Assembly: GCA_003056245.1 (NCBI GenBank)
Contig: MVDH01000001.1
Coordinates: 1,922,716-1,986,715, forward strand
DNA from: Cellvibrio sp. 79
GTDB lineage: Bacteria > Pseudomonadota > Gammaproteobacteria > Pseudomonadales > Cellvibrionaceae
Direction: 5' to 3'
Length of the DNA: 64,000 bases
The stretch's first letter is position 1; each line of letters opens with the position of its first letter. The position numbers and the translations under genes were made by a program. Shown here piece after piece: positions 14,724-22,824 of the stretch. The notes below the pieces were generated by a model that saw only the letters and a program-made list of their open reading frames with translations, was not told where the DNA came from and made no database searches.

Positions 14724-15533
14724 TCAGTGAATACAAAAATCTTTAAGTTTGTCTTTCGCGCTAGCATTTTCCACTAAAGCAAGTTTTGATAGCTCAGTGA
14801 TGATTTCGTCTTGAACTTTTCTAATTTCCAATTTCTCAGAAAGGCCATCGACAGTAATTAATAGTTGGCCGTTCCAGCCTACTTTATTTCTAAGTCGATT
14901 TAGCTTTCCTATCCATTGCTCGCTGTGGCTGTAAATGTCATTAATTTTTGCTTGGCCTATGTGCAAAGGCTTGATGGCTTTTACGGGGTGTGCATCGATG
15001 GTTTGAACCAATGGCAATTGGACAGAAACAAGATTGGGGTTGCCGATATGGTCTTCTTTGAATGGAGCTTTTAATTCAAAGGTTTTGACCAAATCTTGAA
15101 TCCGCTTCACCAACTTTTGCTCCGGGCTTTCGTTGCGTAAAAAACCAAATTCAACGTAATGGCCGAATAAAGCATTTAATTCCTGCTCTGGATTATCGGT
15201 TAAGCGACCTCTCGGCTCGCTGAAGCGAATAATGGCTTCGCGGGGATGCACGGTAAAATTAAACGCATTGAGCAACTGATCTGCCGTAGCGCCAGCATTC
15301 AATTTTTGAACGCGCTTTAACTCCGCTTCAATCGTTGCTACCGCTTCGCGATATACGTGATGCTCAAGACCCTGGAAAAAATCTGTGTAGCGTTTGTATT
15401 TCTGTGTTTCGAGTTTGTAAATCCACTGGCCTGTTTGCGGGCATACCAGTAGGACGCCAATATTGGCAAACTCGCCTGTTTCGCTATACGGCAGGAGTTG
15501 TATCAGGGCATAGCGACATGCAAATTTTTTCAT
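14724..15533 (-). CDS. DUF3037-domain protein
   Basis: This 269-aa protein runs from the ATG at 15533 (MKKFACRYALIQLLPYSETGEFANIGVLLVCP), the characteristic opening of DUF3037 proteins. The start overlaps the stop of the HipA-like kinase gene (ATGA), so the two are translationally coupled. Function of the family is not established. The constant pairing with a HipA-like kinase suggests that it is a partner, substrate or antitoxin of the kinase (inference). The rest is mixed alpha/beta with a charged C-terminus. Confidence 0.75.
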   Translation of the reverse strand: MKKFACRYALIQLLPYSETGEFANIGVLLVCPQTGQWIYKLETQKYKRYTDFFQGLEHHVYREAVATIEAELKRVQKLNAGATADQLLNAFNFTVHPREAIIRFSEPRGRLTDNPEQELNALFGHYVEFGFLRNESPEQKLVKRIQDLVKTFELKAPFKEDHIGNPNLVSVQLPLVQTIDAHPVKAIKPLHIGQAKINDIYSHSEQWIGKLNRLRNKVGWNGQLLITVDGLSEKLEIRKVQDEIITELSKLALVENASAKDKLKDFCIH

Positions 15534-16261
15534 TCTGCCCTCCAAAAATCGTCGGTTGTACAACGTAATAACTGATTTCTCAGTTGGTTAACATCCAGTG
15601 TAGCTGGCATGGTCTGTTCTACATCTACCCAATGCCACTCATCCGGCATGGATGCCAGCGCTTGGTCAAGCGCCGGAAGGGCGGCTTCCAATTGCTGTTG
15701 GTAGGAAGATCGAGTTACCAAGTCAGATGAAATGGTATCCCAATGATGGCCAAAAATGTGGCTGTTTATAAAACTATGAGCGTCGAATTCTGGATCAAAT
15801 GCCAAGTTATGGTCAATAACCGCTATTCGCTGGTGTGCACTATCCCACAGCAAGTTCGGATTGTGATTGCCTCGGTCGTCATTGCGTATCCACCAGTCAA
15901 AAATCAATAGTTTCTGCTGCAGTTCGTCATCTACTTTGGGTTTGTTTGCCTCTTCGAACCAACATGCCAGAGGCACTTCCTGAGAGGCAAAACCCAAACC
16001 CACTCCAATAGACCGTAAGTTTGCACTGGTTACACCGAGTAGTTCAGATGAAATTTTCGCTAACCGAAATTCAGGTATTGGAAGCCCAAATGCTCTGCCC
16101 AAGTGAGCACAAATCCATTCGTTAATACGGGTTGGCAAACCAGATTGCCGTCCTTTGACATAGTAAATACGTCCATCTTCACCAACACACAAGTAAGGTT
16201 CCGAGCGCCCTTGGGATGCTTGTTTGGTAATTTCGATAATCTGAATGGGTGTGTGGGGCAT
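15530..16261 (-). CDS. HipA-like kinase (HipA_2 type)
   Basis: This 243-aa protein is shorter than classical HipA (about 440 aa). A glycine-rich or substrate-binding lysine lies in YYVKGRQSG (about 33-41). The catalytic-loop pattern is DWWIRNDDRGNHNPNLLWD (122-140), with Asp and Asn placed as in HipA kinases, and the metal-binding motif is IDHNLAF (149-155). HipA proteins phosphorylate tRNA synthetases or other targets and act as toxins; the target here is unknown. There is no HipB-like HTH gene beside it; its coupled partner is the DUF3037 protein. Confidence 0.72.
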   Translation of the reverse strand: MPHTPIQIIEITKQASQGRSEPYLCVGEDGRIYYVKGRQSGLPTRINEWICAHLGRAFGLPIPEFRLAKISSELLGVTSANLRSIGVGLGFASQEVPLACWFEEANKPKVDDELQQKLLIFDWWIRNDDRGNHNPNLLWDSAHQRIAVIDHNLAFDPEFDAHSFINSHIFGHHWDTISSDLVTRSSYQQQLEAALPALDQALASMPDEWHWVDVEQTMPATLDVNQLRNQLLRCTTDDFWRAE

Positions 16262-16446
16262 CCAGCGTCCTCAGCTTTTTGGTGTCTAGTTATTTGTCCG
16301 ACTTGCATCCTATTCGATAGGAAAATGTTTATCTAGAGACGCTCTGATCTATATGGTTACCGGCGGTAGGTTATGTACTGAGGTTTACGAAACATTCAAT
16401 AGATGCACGGCATTATTGCAAATAGTTAGTTGAGGTAGATACCAAT

Positions 16447-16476
16447 AAAGAGGCGGCCAAAAAAGCCGCCTTACTT
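16447..16476. terminator. Hairpin terminator after repeat-family copy B
   Basis: GGCGGC (16452-16457) and GCCGCC (16465-16470) form the stem around a CAAAAAA loop. It lies just past the stop of the gene at 16477-16794. Confidence 0.6.
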
Positions 16477-16794
16477 TTATCTGCTCTGCCTATCAACAAT
16501 CCCCCTAACCCGAAACAACAAATCCCCCAATCCCGCAATTGCCTGCGCAGGCAATTCCACATCTTGAGTGATTTTCTCGCACAGCGATTGCAGTAAAACA
16601 ATCTGCTCTTGCAGTTGGGTTATTTGTTCTTCTTGAATTTTCGTTTGAATTTCGTAGCCGATGCTTTCTAAATATTCATCGTCGGGTGAATGGATTTCTA
16701 TGCAGCTTTGTTGGTAGTAGTTGTATTGGAAGGCGTCGAGTTTGATCACGCATTGGGAATTGGTGACGGGCACCAGGTGGGTAATATTATCCAT
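16477..16794 (-). CDS. 105-aa repeat-family protein, copy B
   Basis: The product starts MDNITHLVPVTNSQCVIKLD and ends with LPAQAIAGLGDLLFRVRGIV. The middle (about 45-85) is Gln/Glu/Leu-rich and likely coiled-coil. It is nearly identical to copy C (20936-21250) and shares its second half with the fragment at 14515-14676. TGAGG lies just upstream of the ATG. I do not recognise the family. Its repetition between unrelated cargo modules suggests a hotspot marker or a small accessory protein of a mobile unit. Confidence 0.7.
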   Translation of the reverse strand: MDNITHLVPVTNSQCVIKLDAFQYNYYQQSCIEIHSPDDEYLESIGYEIQTKIQEEQITQLQEQIVLLQSLCEKITQDVELPAQAIAGLGDLLFRVRGIVDRQSR

Positions 16795-17263
16795 AACACA
16801 GCCTCACAGTTTGGGTTCTTTAACCGCCTTGATGAAGTCGTAATTCATGGAGGCGGACTGAGCAGGGTTACGACCACCGGCCCCAAACCAACACCGGCCC
16901 ACCCGAAGGTGGCCCCACCCAGCCGCCAAAACGTAGGCATAGCTGTGCGAGGACACAAAACACGAAGTTTTGCGCCGGTTTGGGGAAAAGCCGGGGGTCG
17001 TAATCCCGACAGCGGATTTTGCCGCTGCGCGGGCAGGTTAGTGGAAGGGGTTTTTACTGTCAATGTGGTTTTTGTTGCCTGATTGATTCAATTCAGATGC
17101 TCAATCCAGTCAATACTATTTGTATTTTTCTTAATCTATTTAACGTTTTATTGAGGTATTAAGGGTGGAGTTAATTGTTATTTGAACGCACAATATTGAA
17201 CGATTTTACATACCCCCAAACTCCAAAAACCGCAGATATATGATCTTCTCGAAGGAATAATTT
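16795..17263. other. Leader and spacer upstream of repeat-family copy B
   Basis: This is 469 bp without a supported gene. Its left end (about 16795-16820) and a stretch at about 17035-17067 match the leader of copy C, while about 215 bp of GC-richer DNA lies between them here only. Bases 17002-17064 recur at 22825-22886. The minus-strand frame over the GC-rich part looks like read-through of the repeat, not a proven gene. Confidence 0.5.
17002..17064. repeat. Leader repeat, copy 1
   Basis: This repeat of about 62 bp contains the hairpin CAGCGG/CCGCTG (17010-17015 with 17022-17027) and ends TTTTTACTGTCAAT. It matches 22825-22886 almost base for base; its right third also matches 21289-21317 upstream of repeat-family copy C. 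Confidence 0.75.
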
Positions 17264-17641
17264 ATGGCAAACAAAGAAGTATGGATTGTGTTTACAAAAA
17301 ACTCTCCACTCGAAGGCTGTAGTATTGATATTGATGGGTGCGATTATTATTTCGCAGAAGCTTATGTGCCTATTGATGTTGCACCCATACTTTCATTGGA
17401 CTCAATTATTAATAAAGTAAAGGATGAATTAGCTCAGGCGCGGCTGGCGTTGACCGATATTTCTAAATGCATTCGCTATAAGGAAGATGAGTGGTCTGCT
17501 GATACAGCACCCAACGCCGAAGTGCGCAAGATGGCAAAAAAATCGTTAGCTTCAGGAGCTATTGAGTTCAGTGGTTTTAGGCCTGAGGAAATACAGGAGC
17601 TTTACCAATACACCTATAACGTTCGTGAGCTAGAAGTCTGA
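17264..17641 (+). CDS. Hypothetical protein, first gene of a four-gene operon
   Basis: This 125-aa protein begins MANKEVWIVFTKNSPLEGCSID, with GAAGGA before the ATG. It looks soluble and alpha/beta in the first 50 residues, then helical (IINKVKDELAQARLALTDISKCI). There is no signal peptide and no recognised domain. The next gene starts 27 bp downstream of its stop. Confidence 0.65.
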   Translation: MANKEVWIVFTKNSPLEGCSIDIDGCDYYFAEAYVPIDVAPILSLDSIINKVKDELAQARLALTDISKCIRYKEDEWSADTAPNAEVRKMAKKSLASGAIEFSGFRPEEIQELYQYTYNVRELEV

Positions 17642-17668
17642 TAATTCTCAAGAAAAGGATAATTGAAA

Positions 17669-18331
17669 ATGAGTAATCAAAGTGGCGCTACAACTCTGGC
17701 AGAAGGTCAGTACGAATTTAAAACAGATGTAAACCTGATTTTTGGTAATCAACGTAGGGATAGAACACACGTTTTACGCACTTCGATGCACAGTCTGTCT
17801 GTTTGGAAAACACGAAATCCTGATGTCGGCTTGTCTCCTTTTAAAGATAATTCTGCAGGTATTGCAAAAGATGCATCGATTATCGACCGCGAAGTTTGGG
17901 TTTTTGGAATAAATGCAACTCAGGCACAGGATATTGTTGCTGCTATAAAAATTGCTTCCAATTATTTCGATGTTAAGCCTTCCATACTCTTAGCAGATGT
18001 TTATGCGAAAAATCTGAATGCAGATTTTGAGCAAGACATGACTAATGAGGCATTGGTGAGAGCTAATAAGGGTTTGTATAGTGGTGTATGCAAAGCCTTG
18101 GTTGGGGCCGCTAAAGTGCTAGGAATAGCAAACCAGTTTAATTTCTATGTGTTTAGTAAAAGCAATAACCATAAAATTCCTCAATCAGAACTAGTTTCAG
18201 CATTGCAAGAGGGGGGAGCCAGTACAGTTGTAACTGACGATCATCGGCCTAGAGTCACTGTAGGGGATAACACGGGTAAATTTCATATTCCACAATTTAC
18301 CAATCTTCATCTTGCGACTCTTAAGGGATAG
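17669..18331 (+). CDS. Hypothetical protein, second gene of the operon
   Basis: This 220-aa protein begins MSNQSGATTLAEGQYEF; the ATG at 17669 has AAGGAT upstream and is preferred over a start at 17663. It appears soluble, with a helical centre (AQDIVAAIKIASNYFDVKPSILLADVYAKN) and a conserved-looking YVFSKSNNHKIPQSELV segment near 165-181. No catalytic motif or family is recognised. It is probably cotranscribed with its neighbours on both sides. Confidence 0.62.
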   Translation: MSNQSGATTLAEGQYEFKTDVNLIFGNQRRDRTHVLRTSMHSLSVWKTRNPDVGLSPFKDNSAGIAKDASIIDREVWVFGINATQAQDIVAAIKIASNYFDVKPSILLADVYAKNLNADFEQDMTNEALVRANKGLYSGVCKALVGAAKVLGIANQFNFYVFSKSNNHKIPQSELVSALQEGGASTVVTDDHRPRVTVGDNTGKFHIPQFTNLHLATLKG

Positions 18332-18343
18332 GTATTTTATTGG

Positions 18344-18715
18344 ATGAATTGGCCGTGCTATAGGAATTATGAAAATATTCTTCTCTGTTATGACAGCAAT
18401 ATGTTGAACTTCAGTGGAAAAGACCAAAAAGCTCAGCTGGTGTGTTTGCATTACGCCGAAAAACTCAATGCTGATACTTTGATCCCAATAATCAAATGCA
18501 AAGCATCAGTTACATCCAGAGAGGAAGCTGTAACACTATCACGCTTTTTCTGGATGATGTTAGAGGCCGCCGCTGATGATCGCGATAAAGGTATTGAAGT
18601 GTTGGGGGAAGCTGATTTGCAACATTGGATGGGGCGCAGCATGAATGTGATAAGTGGGTACCTTGGCAACATTGGTTATGATGAAGTTTGGGATCAGGTC
18701 AGTGATGAGTTTTAA
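18344..18715 (+). CDS. Hypothetical protein, third gene of the operon
   Basis: This 123-aa protein begins MNWPCYRNYENILLCYDSNML. It is acidic and predicted mostly helical, with a C-terminal segment SMNVISGYLGNIGYDEVWDQ. It starts 12 bp after the previous stop and its end overlaps the start of the exported protein gene. An in-frame ATG at 18401 (MLNFSGKDQK) is an alternative start. Confidence 0.6.
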   Translation: MNWPCYRNYENILLCYDSNMLNFSGKDQKAQLVCLHYAEKLNADTLIPIIKCKASVTSREEAVTLSRFFWMMLEAAADDRDKGIEVLGEADLQHWMGRSMNVISGYLGNIGYDEVWDQVSDEF

Positions 18716-19085
18716 CAAGATGAGGCTCAGACGTGAGTTGTTTATTGCTTGCTGCCTGATTGCAATTGGAATCGGCCCAATTAATTGCCTAGCTAATTCA
18801 CAATCTTCGAAAATATCATCAAAAATTTTTCAGGGTTGCGAATTATCTGCAATTGAAAAATCCCATGCATCAATTCAGTTTTTATTGAATGATATCAAAT
18901 CAACCTATCCTCACACCGGCGGTGCAGGAATTAGTGAGATCAAACAAACGCAGACAAACGTGTTTGTTGTTTCAATCAATCAGGAAGAGCGTATTGACCA
19001 ACTAACATATGAACTTTCAATTGATGAAAGTTGTCAGGTTAAACTGGTTAAAAAGGAAGAATCGGCAATTAATTTTTCACGGTAA
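18705..19085 (+). CDS. Exported hypothetical protein, fourth gene of the operon
   Basis: This protein is about 126 aa from the ATG at 18705, which overlaps the preceding stop codon; an ATG at 18720 is also possible. A signal peptide is evident (RRELFIACCLIAIGIGPINCLA), with cleavage probably before NSQSS. The mature part has two Cys (one in FQGCELSAIEK, one in ESCQVKLV) that could form a disulphide. A periplasmic partner of the three cytosolic proteins before it would fit an effector/immunity arrangement, but nothing proves this. Confidence 0.6.
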   Translation: MSFNKMRLRRELFIACCLIAIGIGPINCLANSQSSKISSKIFQGCELSAIEKSHASIQFLLNDIKSTYPHTGGAGISEIKQTQTNVFVVSINQEERIDQLTYELSIDESCQVKLVKKEESAINFSR

Positions 19086-19104
19086 TACTAAAAGATGTCG
19101 TATT

Positions 19105-19120
19105 AGCTCAGGCCTGAGCT
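19105..19120. other. 16-bp perfect palindrome
   Basis: AGCTCAGGCCTGAGCT lies just beyond the four-gene operon. A related half (CTTGAGCT) recurs at 19160-19168. It may belong to a terminator region; a T-run (AGTTTTTTCA) follows about 10 bp later. Confidence 0.35.
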
Positions 19121-19176
19121 GACGGTTAGCAGTTTTTTCAAAGAGTCTGTCAGATTAGGCTTGAGCTAGTACGTAA

Positions 19177-19773
19177 TTATTGAACCGCATAACAAGTATA
19201 TTGCCCTTTGGCTGGAGCAGATTTTTTTGTTTCAAGCAAAAACTCAAACTTATGGCCAATTAGTACACCAGCTGAGTTTTCTTTCAAATCCTTAAAATCA
19301 ATTCCTAAAGCACTACATTGCTTGGCTGTAGCTTCCTCTTCGCTAGGGGTAAAATAAATAATCTTCTTGCTTTCAAACTGCGGTGCATCGCCTTCAAAAG
19401 CCAATGTGTAGATTTCTTCATTGTTGCTGATGGAAACTAAACGCAAACTATGTCCATTCACGTCTGTTCCTTCATCAAATACCAGAAAGCTTTGCCAAAC
19501 ACCTGCAAGGTTTGCGTCGATTCCTAATGCCAGCGAATAAATTTGGGGGCCTTTACAATCTGTTTCTTTGTAAAGATCAAACTGCTGATCGCCCTTCTGT
19601 TCAATTAAATTTATTGAGTAACCCTGATAATTAGAACAAGTTTCAGATGCTGCTGTGCCTCCAGGCAAGCCTGGAAAATATGGTTCTATCATATTTTCTG
19701 CATAGCATATTTGCGAGATGGCTACTGAAAATAAAAGTGCCAGTTTCGCTGATTTTACTAATATAAATTTCAT
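19177..19773 (-). CDS. Exported hypothetical protein
   Basis: This 198-aa protein runs from the ATG at 19773 (MKFILVKSAKLALLFSVAISQICYA), a clear signal peptide with cleavage before ENMIEPYF. Four Cys in the mature part suggest disulphides. It is last in line behind the transpeptidase-like toxin and its lipoprotein, about 107 bp downstream, and could be a second periplasmic immunity protein. No domain is recognised. Confidence 0.6.
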   Translation of the reverse strand: MKFILVKSAKLALLFSVAISQICYAENMIEPYFPGLPGGTAASETCSNYQGYSINLIEQKGDQQFDLYKETDCKGPQIYSLALGIDANLAGVWQSFLVFDEGTDVNGHSLRLVSISNNEEIYTLAFEGDAPQFESKKIIYFTPSEEEATAKQCSALGIDFKDLKENSAGVLIGHKFEFLLETKKSAPAKGQYTCYAVQ

Positions 19774-19879
19774 AGCATGTCTCACGGTGCAAATGGATTT
19801 ACAAAATTGCACCCAGCTTGACTGTAACTGTGAGATATCACAGCTTCAGTCAATAAGTGTTAAAGATATTCAACTGGCA

Positions 19880-20257
19880 TTAGTTCGCGCAAGATAAGGA
19901 TAAATGTATCAGAGTATCTGGAAAAATAAGCTGTTTTTGAACAGCGATAGGTAAAACAACACTTTCTTTTCCCAAAATGGAAAACTGGCCTGATAACAAA
20001 TTAAAAGTGTTGCCATCCTTCGTTTGGAAAGTCGAATATTTCATTAAGGCTGATTTACAAGGGCAATCTGCATTTTCTGTTTTTGGAATGACTGATGCAG
20101 TTGCAAGCACAGGTTCTTTGGTGGTATCCAATGCGATGTTTTGAAAAGAGAAACAACCATCTACCAGACTCCCCACCTTTATGTTCTGCGGCGGCTGTGA
20201 GTGAGCGCAAGAACATAAAAGAAATAATGCGAAAACACTAAACTTTGGTGCCACCAT
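19880..20257 (-). CDS. Lipoprotein, candidate immunity protein of the Tlde1-like toxin
   Basis: This 125-aa protein has a lipoprotein signal (FALFLLCSC, lipobox LCSC) near residue 17. The rest is beta-rich with a CPC motif in the middle. Its start overlaps the last 20 bp of the transpeptidase-like gene, with GGAG upstream, so the two are cotranslated. Periplasmic immunity proteins protect against Tlde1-type toxins; that role is inferred from position and location signal. Confidence 0.6.
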   Translation of the reverse strand: MVAPKFSVFALFLLCSCAHSQPPQNIKVGSLVDGCFSFQNIALDTTKEPVLATASVIPKTENADCPCKSALMKYSTFQTKDGNTFNLLSGQFSILGKESVVLPIAVQKQLIFPDTLIHLSLSCAN

Positions 20258-20762
20258 TTGTTGTTCTCCCTGCCACGTATTTAACTTTAAGTATTATTGA
20301 TTGCTTTTTAGATGAAGAATGATAATCACGTAAATATTTAAAAAGCTTGGTTTCTACTTCTATACAACCATGACTAAATCCTTTAACTGAATCATGCAAA
20401 TAGAAACCACCGCGTGTGATGGGCGCGCAGTGTTTTTTTGTTTCATTATCTGCGGGCTCCATGCGCGCACGATTTTTCCCCCAGTTCGCCCAATATGGTT
20501 CACAAGCCCCAGCTTTAACTCCCCTTGGGATTTCTTGTATTCCCCATGAGGGACTAATAGCACAAATTCCCCGACCATCATCTTTGGCGATACCTTGGTC
20601 GATGATAAACACTTTATATAAACCCTCTGGAACAGGCCCTGCATCTGGAGTGCATTGCTCGTCAGGCATTTGATGACCAGACATTCCGGATGTTGCTTTA
20701 AAGGCTAATCCTTTATTCGGCCATTTTAAAATTTGTCCGTCGTAAACAAGATCGATCTTCAT
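20238..20762 (-). CDS. L,D-transpeptidase-like toxin (Tlde1/DUF2778 type)
   Basis: This 174-aa protein has no signal peptide. The catalytic signature is near the C-terminus: GGFYLHDS (118-125) with His123, then FSHGCIEV (129-136) with Ser130, His131 and Cys133. The N-terminal part (YDGQILKWPNKGLAFKATSG...) matches the Tlde1/DUF2778 opening, where the substrate-analogue loop lies, followed by a conserved PVPEGLYKV. Tlde1 proteins are type VI secretion effectors that attack peptidoglycan peptides from the periplasm. The adjacent lipoprotein would be the immunity protein. No secretion genes are in the window. Confidence 0.68.
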   Translation of the reverse strand: MKIDLVYDGQILKWPNKGLAFKATSGMSGHQMPDEQCTPDAGPVPEGLYKVFIIDQGIAKDDGRGICAISPSWGIQEIPRGVKAGACEPYWANWGKNRARMEPADNETKKHCAPITRGGFYLHDSVKGFSHGCIEVETKLFKYLRDYHSSSKKQSIILKVKYVAGRTTNGGTKV

Positions 20763-20902
20763 ACTTTCTCCATAAAGTCACAATGTAATTTCAGTTTGAT
20801 GGGTCAAGTCCAGCTGATGAGCTCGGTAATGGTATCTGCAAAGCAATGATTTAAAAGTGATCAATTTATCAGGCGTACAGATTTCATTCTGACCTAAGTT
20901 GA

Positions 20903-20928
20903 AATCGTCGTATTTAAGTACGACGATT
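20903..20928. terminator. Hairpin after repeat-family copy C
   Basis: AATCGTCGTA (20903-20912) and TACGACGATT (20919-20928) form a perfect 10-bp stem with a 6-nt loop. It lies just downstream of the stop of the gene at 20936-21250. No strong T-run follows, so termination is tentative. Confidence 0.45.
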
Positions 20929-20935
20929 CAAACAT

Positions 20936-21250
20936 CTATTTACGCTGATCGATTTGAGCCTTTATCCGAAACAACAAATCCCCCAGCCCCGCAACTGCTT
21001 GCGCAGGCAATTCCACATCTTGAGTAATTTTCTCGCACAGTGATTGCAACAAAATAATCTGTTCTTGCAGTTGAGTTGATTGTTCTTCTCGGATTTTTTT
21101 TTGAATGGTATAGCCGATGCTTTCCAGATATTCGCCTTCAGGAGAATGGATTTCTATGCAGCCTTGTTGGTAGTAATTGTATTGAAAGGGATCGAGCGTG
21201 ATAACGCATTGGGAGTTGGTGACGGGCACCATGTGGGTAATATTATCCAT
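20936..21250 (-). CDS. 104-aa repeat-family protein, copy C
   Basis: The product starts MDNITHMVPVTNSQCVITLD and runs to LPAQAVAGLGDLLFRIKAQ. It is nearly identical to copy B over its whole length, with a changed C-terminal tail. TGAGG precedes the ATG. Upstream, 21251-21317 matches the outer parts of copy B's leader but lacks the 215-bp insertion found there. Function is unknown. Confidence 0.7.
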   Translation of the reverse strand: MDNITHMVPVTNSQCVITLDPFQYNYYQQGCIEIHSPEGEYLESIGYTIQKKIREEQSTQLQEQIILLQSLCEKITQDVELPAQAVAGLGDLLFRIKAQIDQRK

Positions 21251-21288
21251 AACACAGCCTCACAGTTTGGGATTTTACCGCCCCCATG

Positions 21289-21317
21289 AGTGGAAGGGGT
21301 TTTTACTGTCAATGTGG
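21289..21317. repeat. Leader repeat, short copy
   Basis: This is AGTGGAAGGGG followed by TTTTTACTGTCAATGTGG, identical to 17040-17068 and close to the end of the copy at 22825-22886. It sits between repeat-family copy C and the HTH/nucleotidyltransferase module. Confidence 0.65.
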
Positions 21318-21382
21318 ATGATCGGGGCCGTTAATTGAGGTGTCGGATCTTTAATTGGTTGATTTTAAACCACCTCGATGCT

Positions 21383-21418
21383 ACAACTGTCCTTTGTCCT
21401 GAAACAAAGGACAGTTGT
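21383..21418. promoter_or_regulatory. Operator of the HTH/nucleotidyltransferase module
   Basis: ACAACTGTCCTTTGT (21383-21397) and ACAAAGGACAGTTGT (21404-21418) form a perfect 15-bp inverted repeat 32 bp upstream of the first gene. The outer arms CAACTGTCC/GGACAGTTG occur again upstream of the MNT-type gene at 22896-22929. It is a likely binding site for the winged-helix protein encoded next to it. Confidence 0.6.
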
Positions 21419-21449
21419 GTTTTAATGGTAAACCACCAAGGGTATAGCG

Positions 21450-21989
21450 ATGAAAAGCCAGGACATACTGCTGTTGCTGAAATTGATAAGCATGGAAAAG
21501 TCCGGTGCACAGGAGGCGGATTACAGTGTGCGTCAGTTAGAGACGTTCACTGGTATCAGTAAATCGGAGCTCAGTGCGGCGCTGAATCGTTGCATTCGCG
21601 TGGGGCTGGCTGCGCGTGATCATCAAACGGGTTTGCCGAAAGTAAATCGTAAAGCGCTGTTAGGTTTTTTATTAAATGGCATTCGCTATGTATTTCCGGT
21701 GCGGCCCGCAGAATTGGTGCGCGGTATTCCTACTTCTTTTGCGGCACCGGTGATGGAAGGTAAAGTAATGTCCGCCGGGGACACAATTAATGTGTGGCCA
21801 GATGCAACCGGTAAAACCAAGGGGCAAGCCATTGCGCCTTTATTTAAGTCTGTACCCGCTGCGGCGAAAGCAGATCCCAAACTTTATGAATTGCTGGCAT
21901 TAGTCGATGCTGTGCGGATAGGAAATGTGCGCGAGACCCAACTCGCGACCCAATTATTGGAAAAGGAATTTGTTTATGAATCGATATAA
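21450..21989 (+). CDS. HTH-domain protein paired with a nucleotidyltransferase
   Basis: This 179-aa protein has an N-terminal winged-helix region (about 1-70): LLLLKLISMEKSGA, then SVRQLETFTGISKSELSAALNRCIRVGLA. The rest is Pro/Ala/Gly-rich. It overlaps the nucleotidyltransferase gene by 14 bp, the usual order for a regulator/antitoxin followed by its enzyme partner. It resembles the regulator of AbiE-like or related two-gene systems in layout. A perfect inverted repeat upstream suggests autoregulation. Confidence 0.7.
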   Translation: MKSQDILLLLKLISMEKSGAQEADYSVRQLETFTGISKSELSAALNRCIRVGLAARDHQTGLPKVNRKALLGFLLNGIRYVFPVRPAELVRGIPTSFAAPVMEGKVMSAGDTINVWPDATGKTKGQAIAPLFKSVPAAAKADPKLYELLALVDAVRIGNVRETQLATQLLEKEFVYESI

Positions 21990-22794
21990 CATGCATCGCG
22001 ATATGATTGTTATGGTGGCTAAAGCACTGGGTGAAGAGCTTTTATCGCATGTTGCTTTTGTAGGTGGTTGTACAACAGGTTTATTGATCACCGATGAGCT
22101 GACTAAAGAAGCAATTCGTTACACCGATGATGTGGATTTAATTATTAATGTCGTTGGCTATACAGGCTGGCATAAATTCAGTGAGCAATTGGTTGGGCGT
22201 GGCTTCTATATCTCAATGGATGATGAAGTAAATTGTCGCTTTCGCCTGGGGCAGTTAAAAGTCGATTTCATGCCGGACGATGCCGACGCGCTTGGTTTCA
22301 CCAACCGCTGGTATAAAGCAGCGCTGCAAAATCCGCAGCTCTACCCAATCACTGAAGGTATAAACATTCAGCTGGTTTCACCAGTGTATTTTTTAGCAAC
22401 CAAATTTGAAGCGTTTAAAGGGCGTGGCAACAACGATTTATTAAGTAGTCGCGATATTGAAGATATTCTTAATCTCGTTGATGGAAGAATTGAGCTTGGT
22501 GCGGAAATCGCACAGGCGCCTGATGATGTTAGAGACTATCTAGTTTCTGAATTTAATAATTTCCTCAATTCACCGGATGCTCGTTACGCTGTGCAATCAA
22601 CTGCTAATGGTGATGTAGCGCGCGAAAAAATAATTTTTAAGCGAATCGAATATATTGTGCAGCTTGGTCTAAATCAGTTGGAAGTCCGCAGTCGGTTCAG
22701 GCCCTCTGCCTCGCGGTTAGATGCGGTTGTTAAAGACGGTGAAGAATTTCTGGCGAATACCAAAGAGGATGGTTTGGATGGTATCTCTGAGTGA
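21976..22794 (+). CDS. Nucleotidyltransferase of a toxin-antitoxin-like pair
   Basis: This 272-aa protein runs from the ATG at 21976 (MNRYNMHRDMIVMV). The polymerase-beta-type core is visible: FVGGCTTGLLI (28-38) and TDDVDLII (50-57), giving the GG...DxD metal site. A later region (VSPVYFLATKFEAFKGRG) matches the AbiEii/nucleotidyltransferase fold, where Lys and Asp residues contact the nucleotide. Such enzymes act as toxins (AbiEii, MenT) or other modifiers; the target here is unknown. It overlaps the HTH gene. Confidence 0.75.
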   Translation: MNRYNMHRDMIVMVAKALGEELLSHVAFVGGCTTGLLITDELTKEAIRYTDDVDLIINVVGYTGWHKFSEQLVGRGFYISMDDEVNCRFRLGQLKVDFMPDDADALGFTNRWYKAALQNPQLYPITEGINIQLVSPVYFLATKFEAFKGRGNNDLLSSRDIEDILNLVDGRIELGAEIAQAPDDVRDYLVSEFNNFLNSPDARYAVQSTANGDVAREKIIFKRIEYIVQLGLNQLEVRSRFRPSASRLDAVVKDGEEFLANTKEDGLDGISE

Positions 22795-22824
22795 TTCAAG
22801 AGAGTTGCAGTAAACATTGACGAG

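Noticed and set aside
16845-17063. Minus-strand 72-aa frame inside the leader of repeat-family copy B
   Set aside because: Its first 20 codons recur at 22825-22886 only because the DNA repeat is shared; the rest does not match and no ribosome-binding site is seen.
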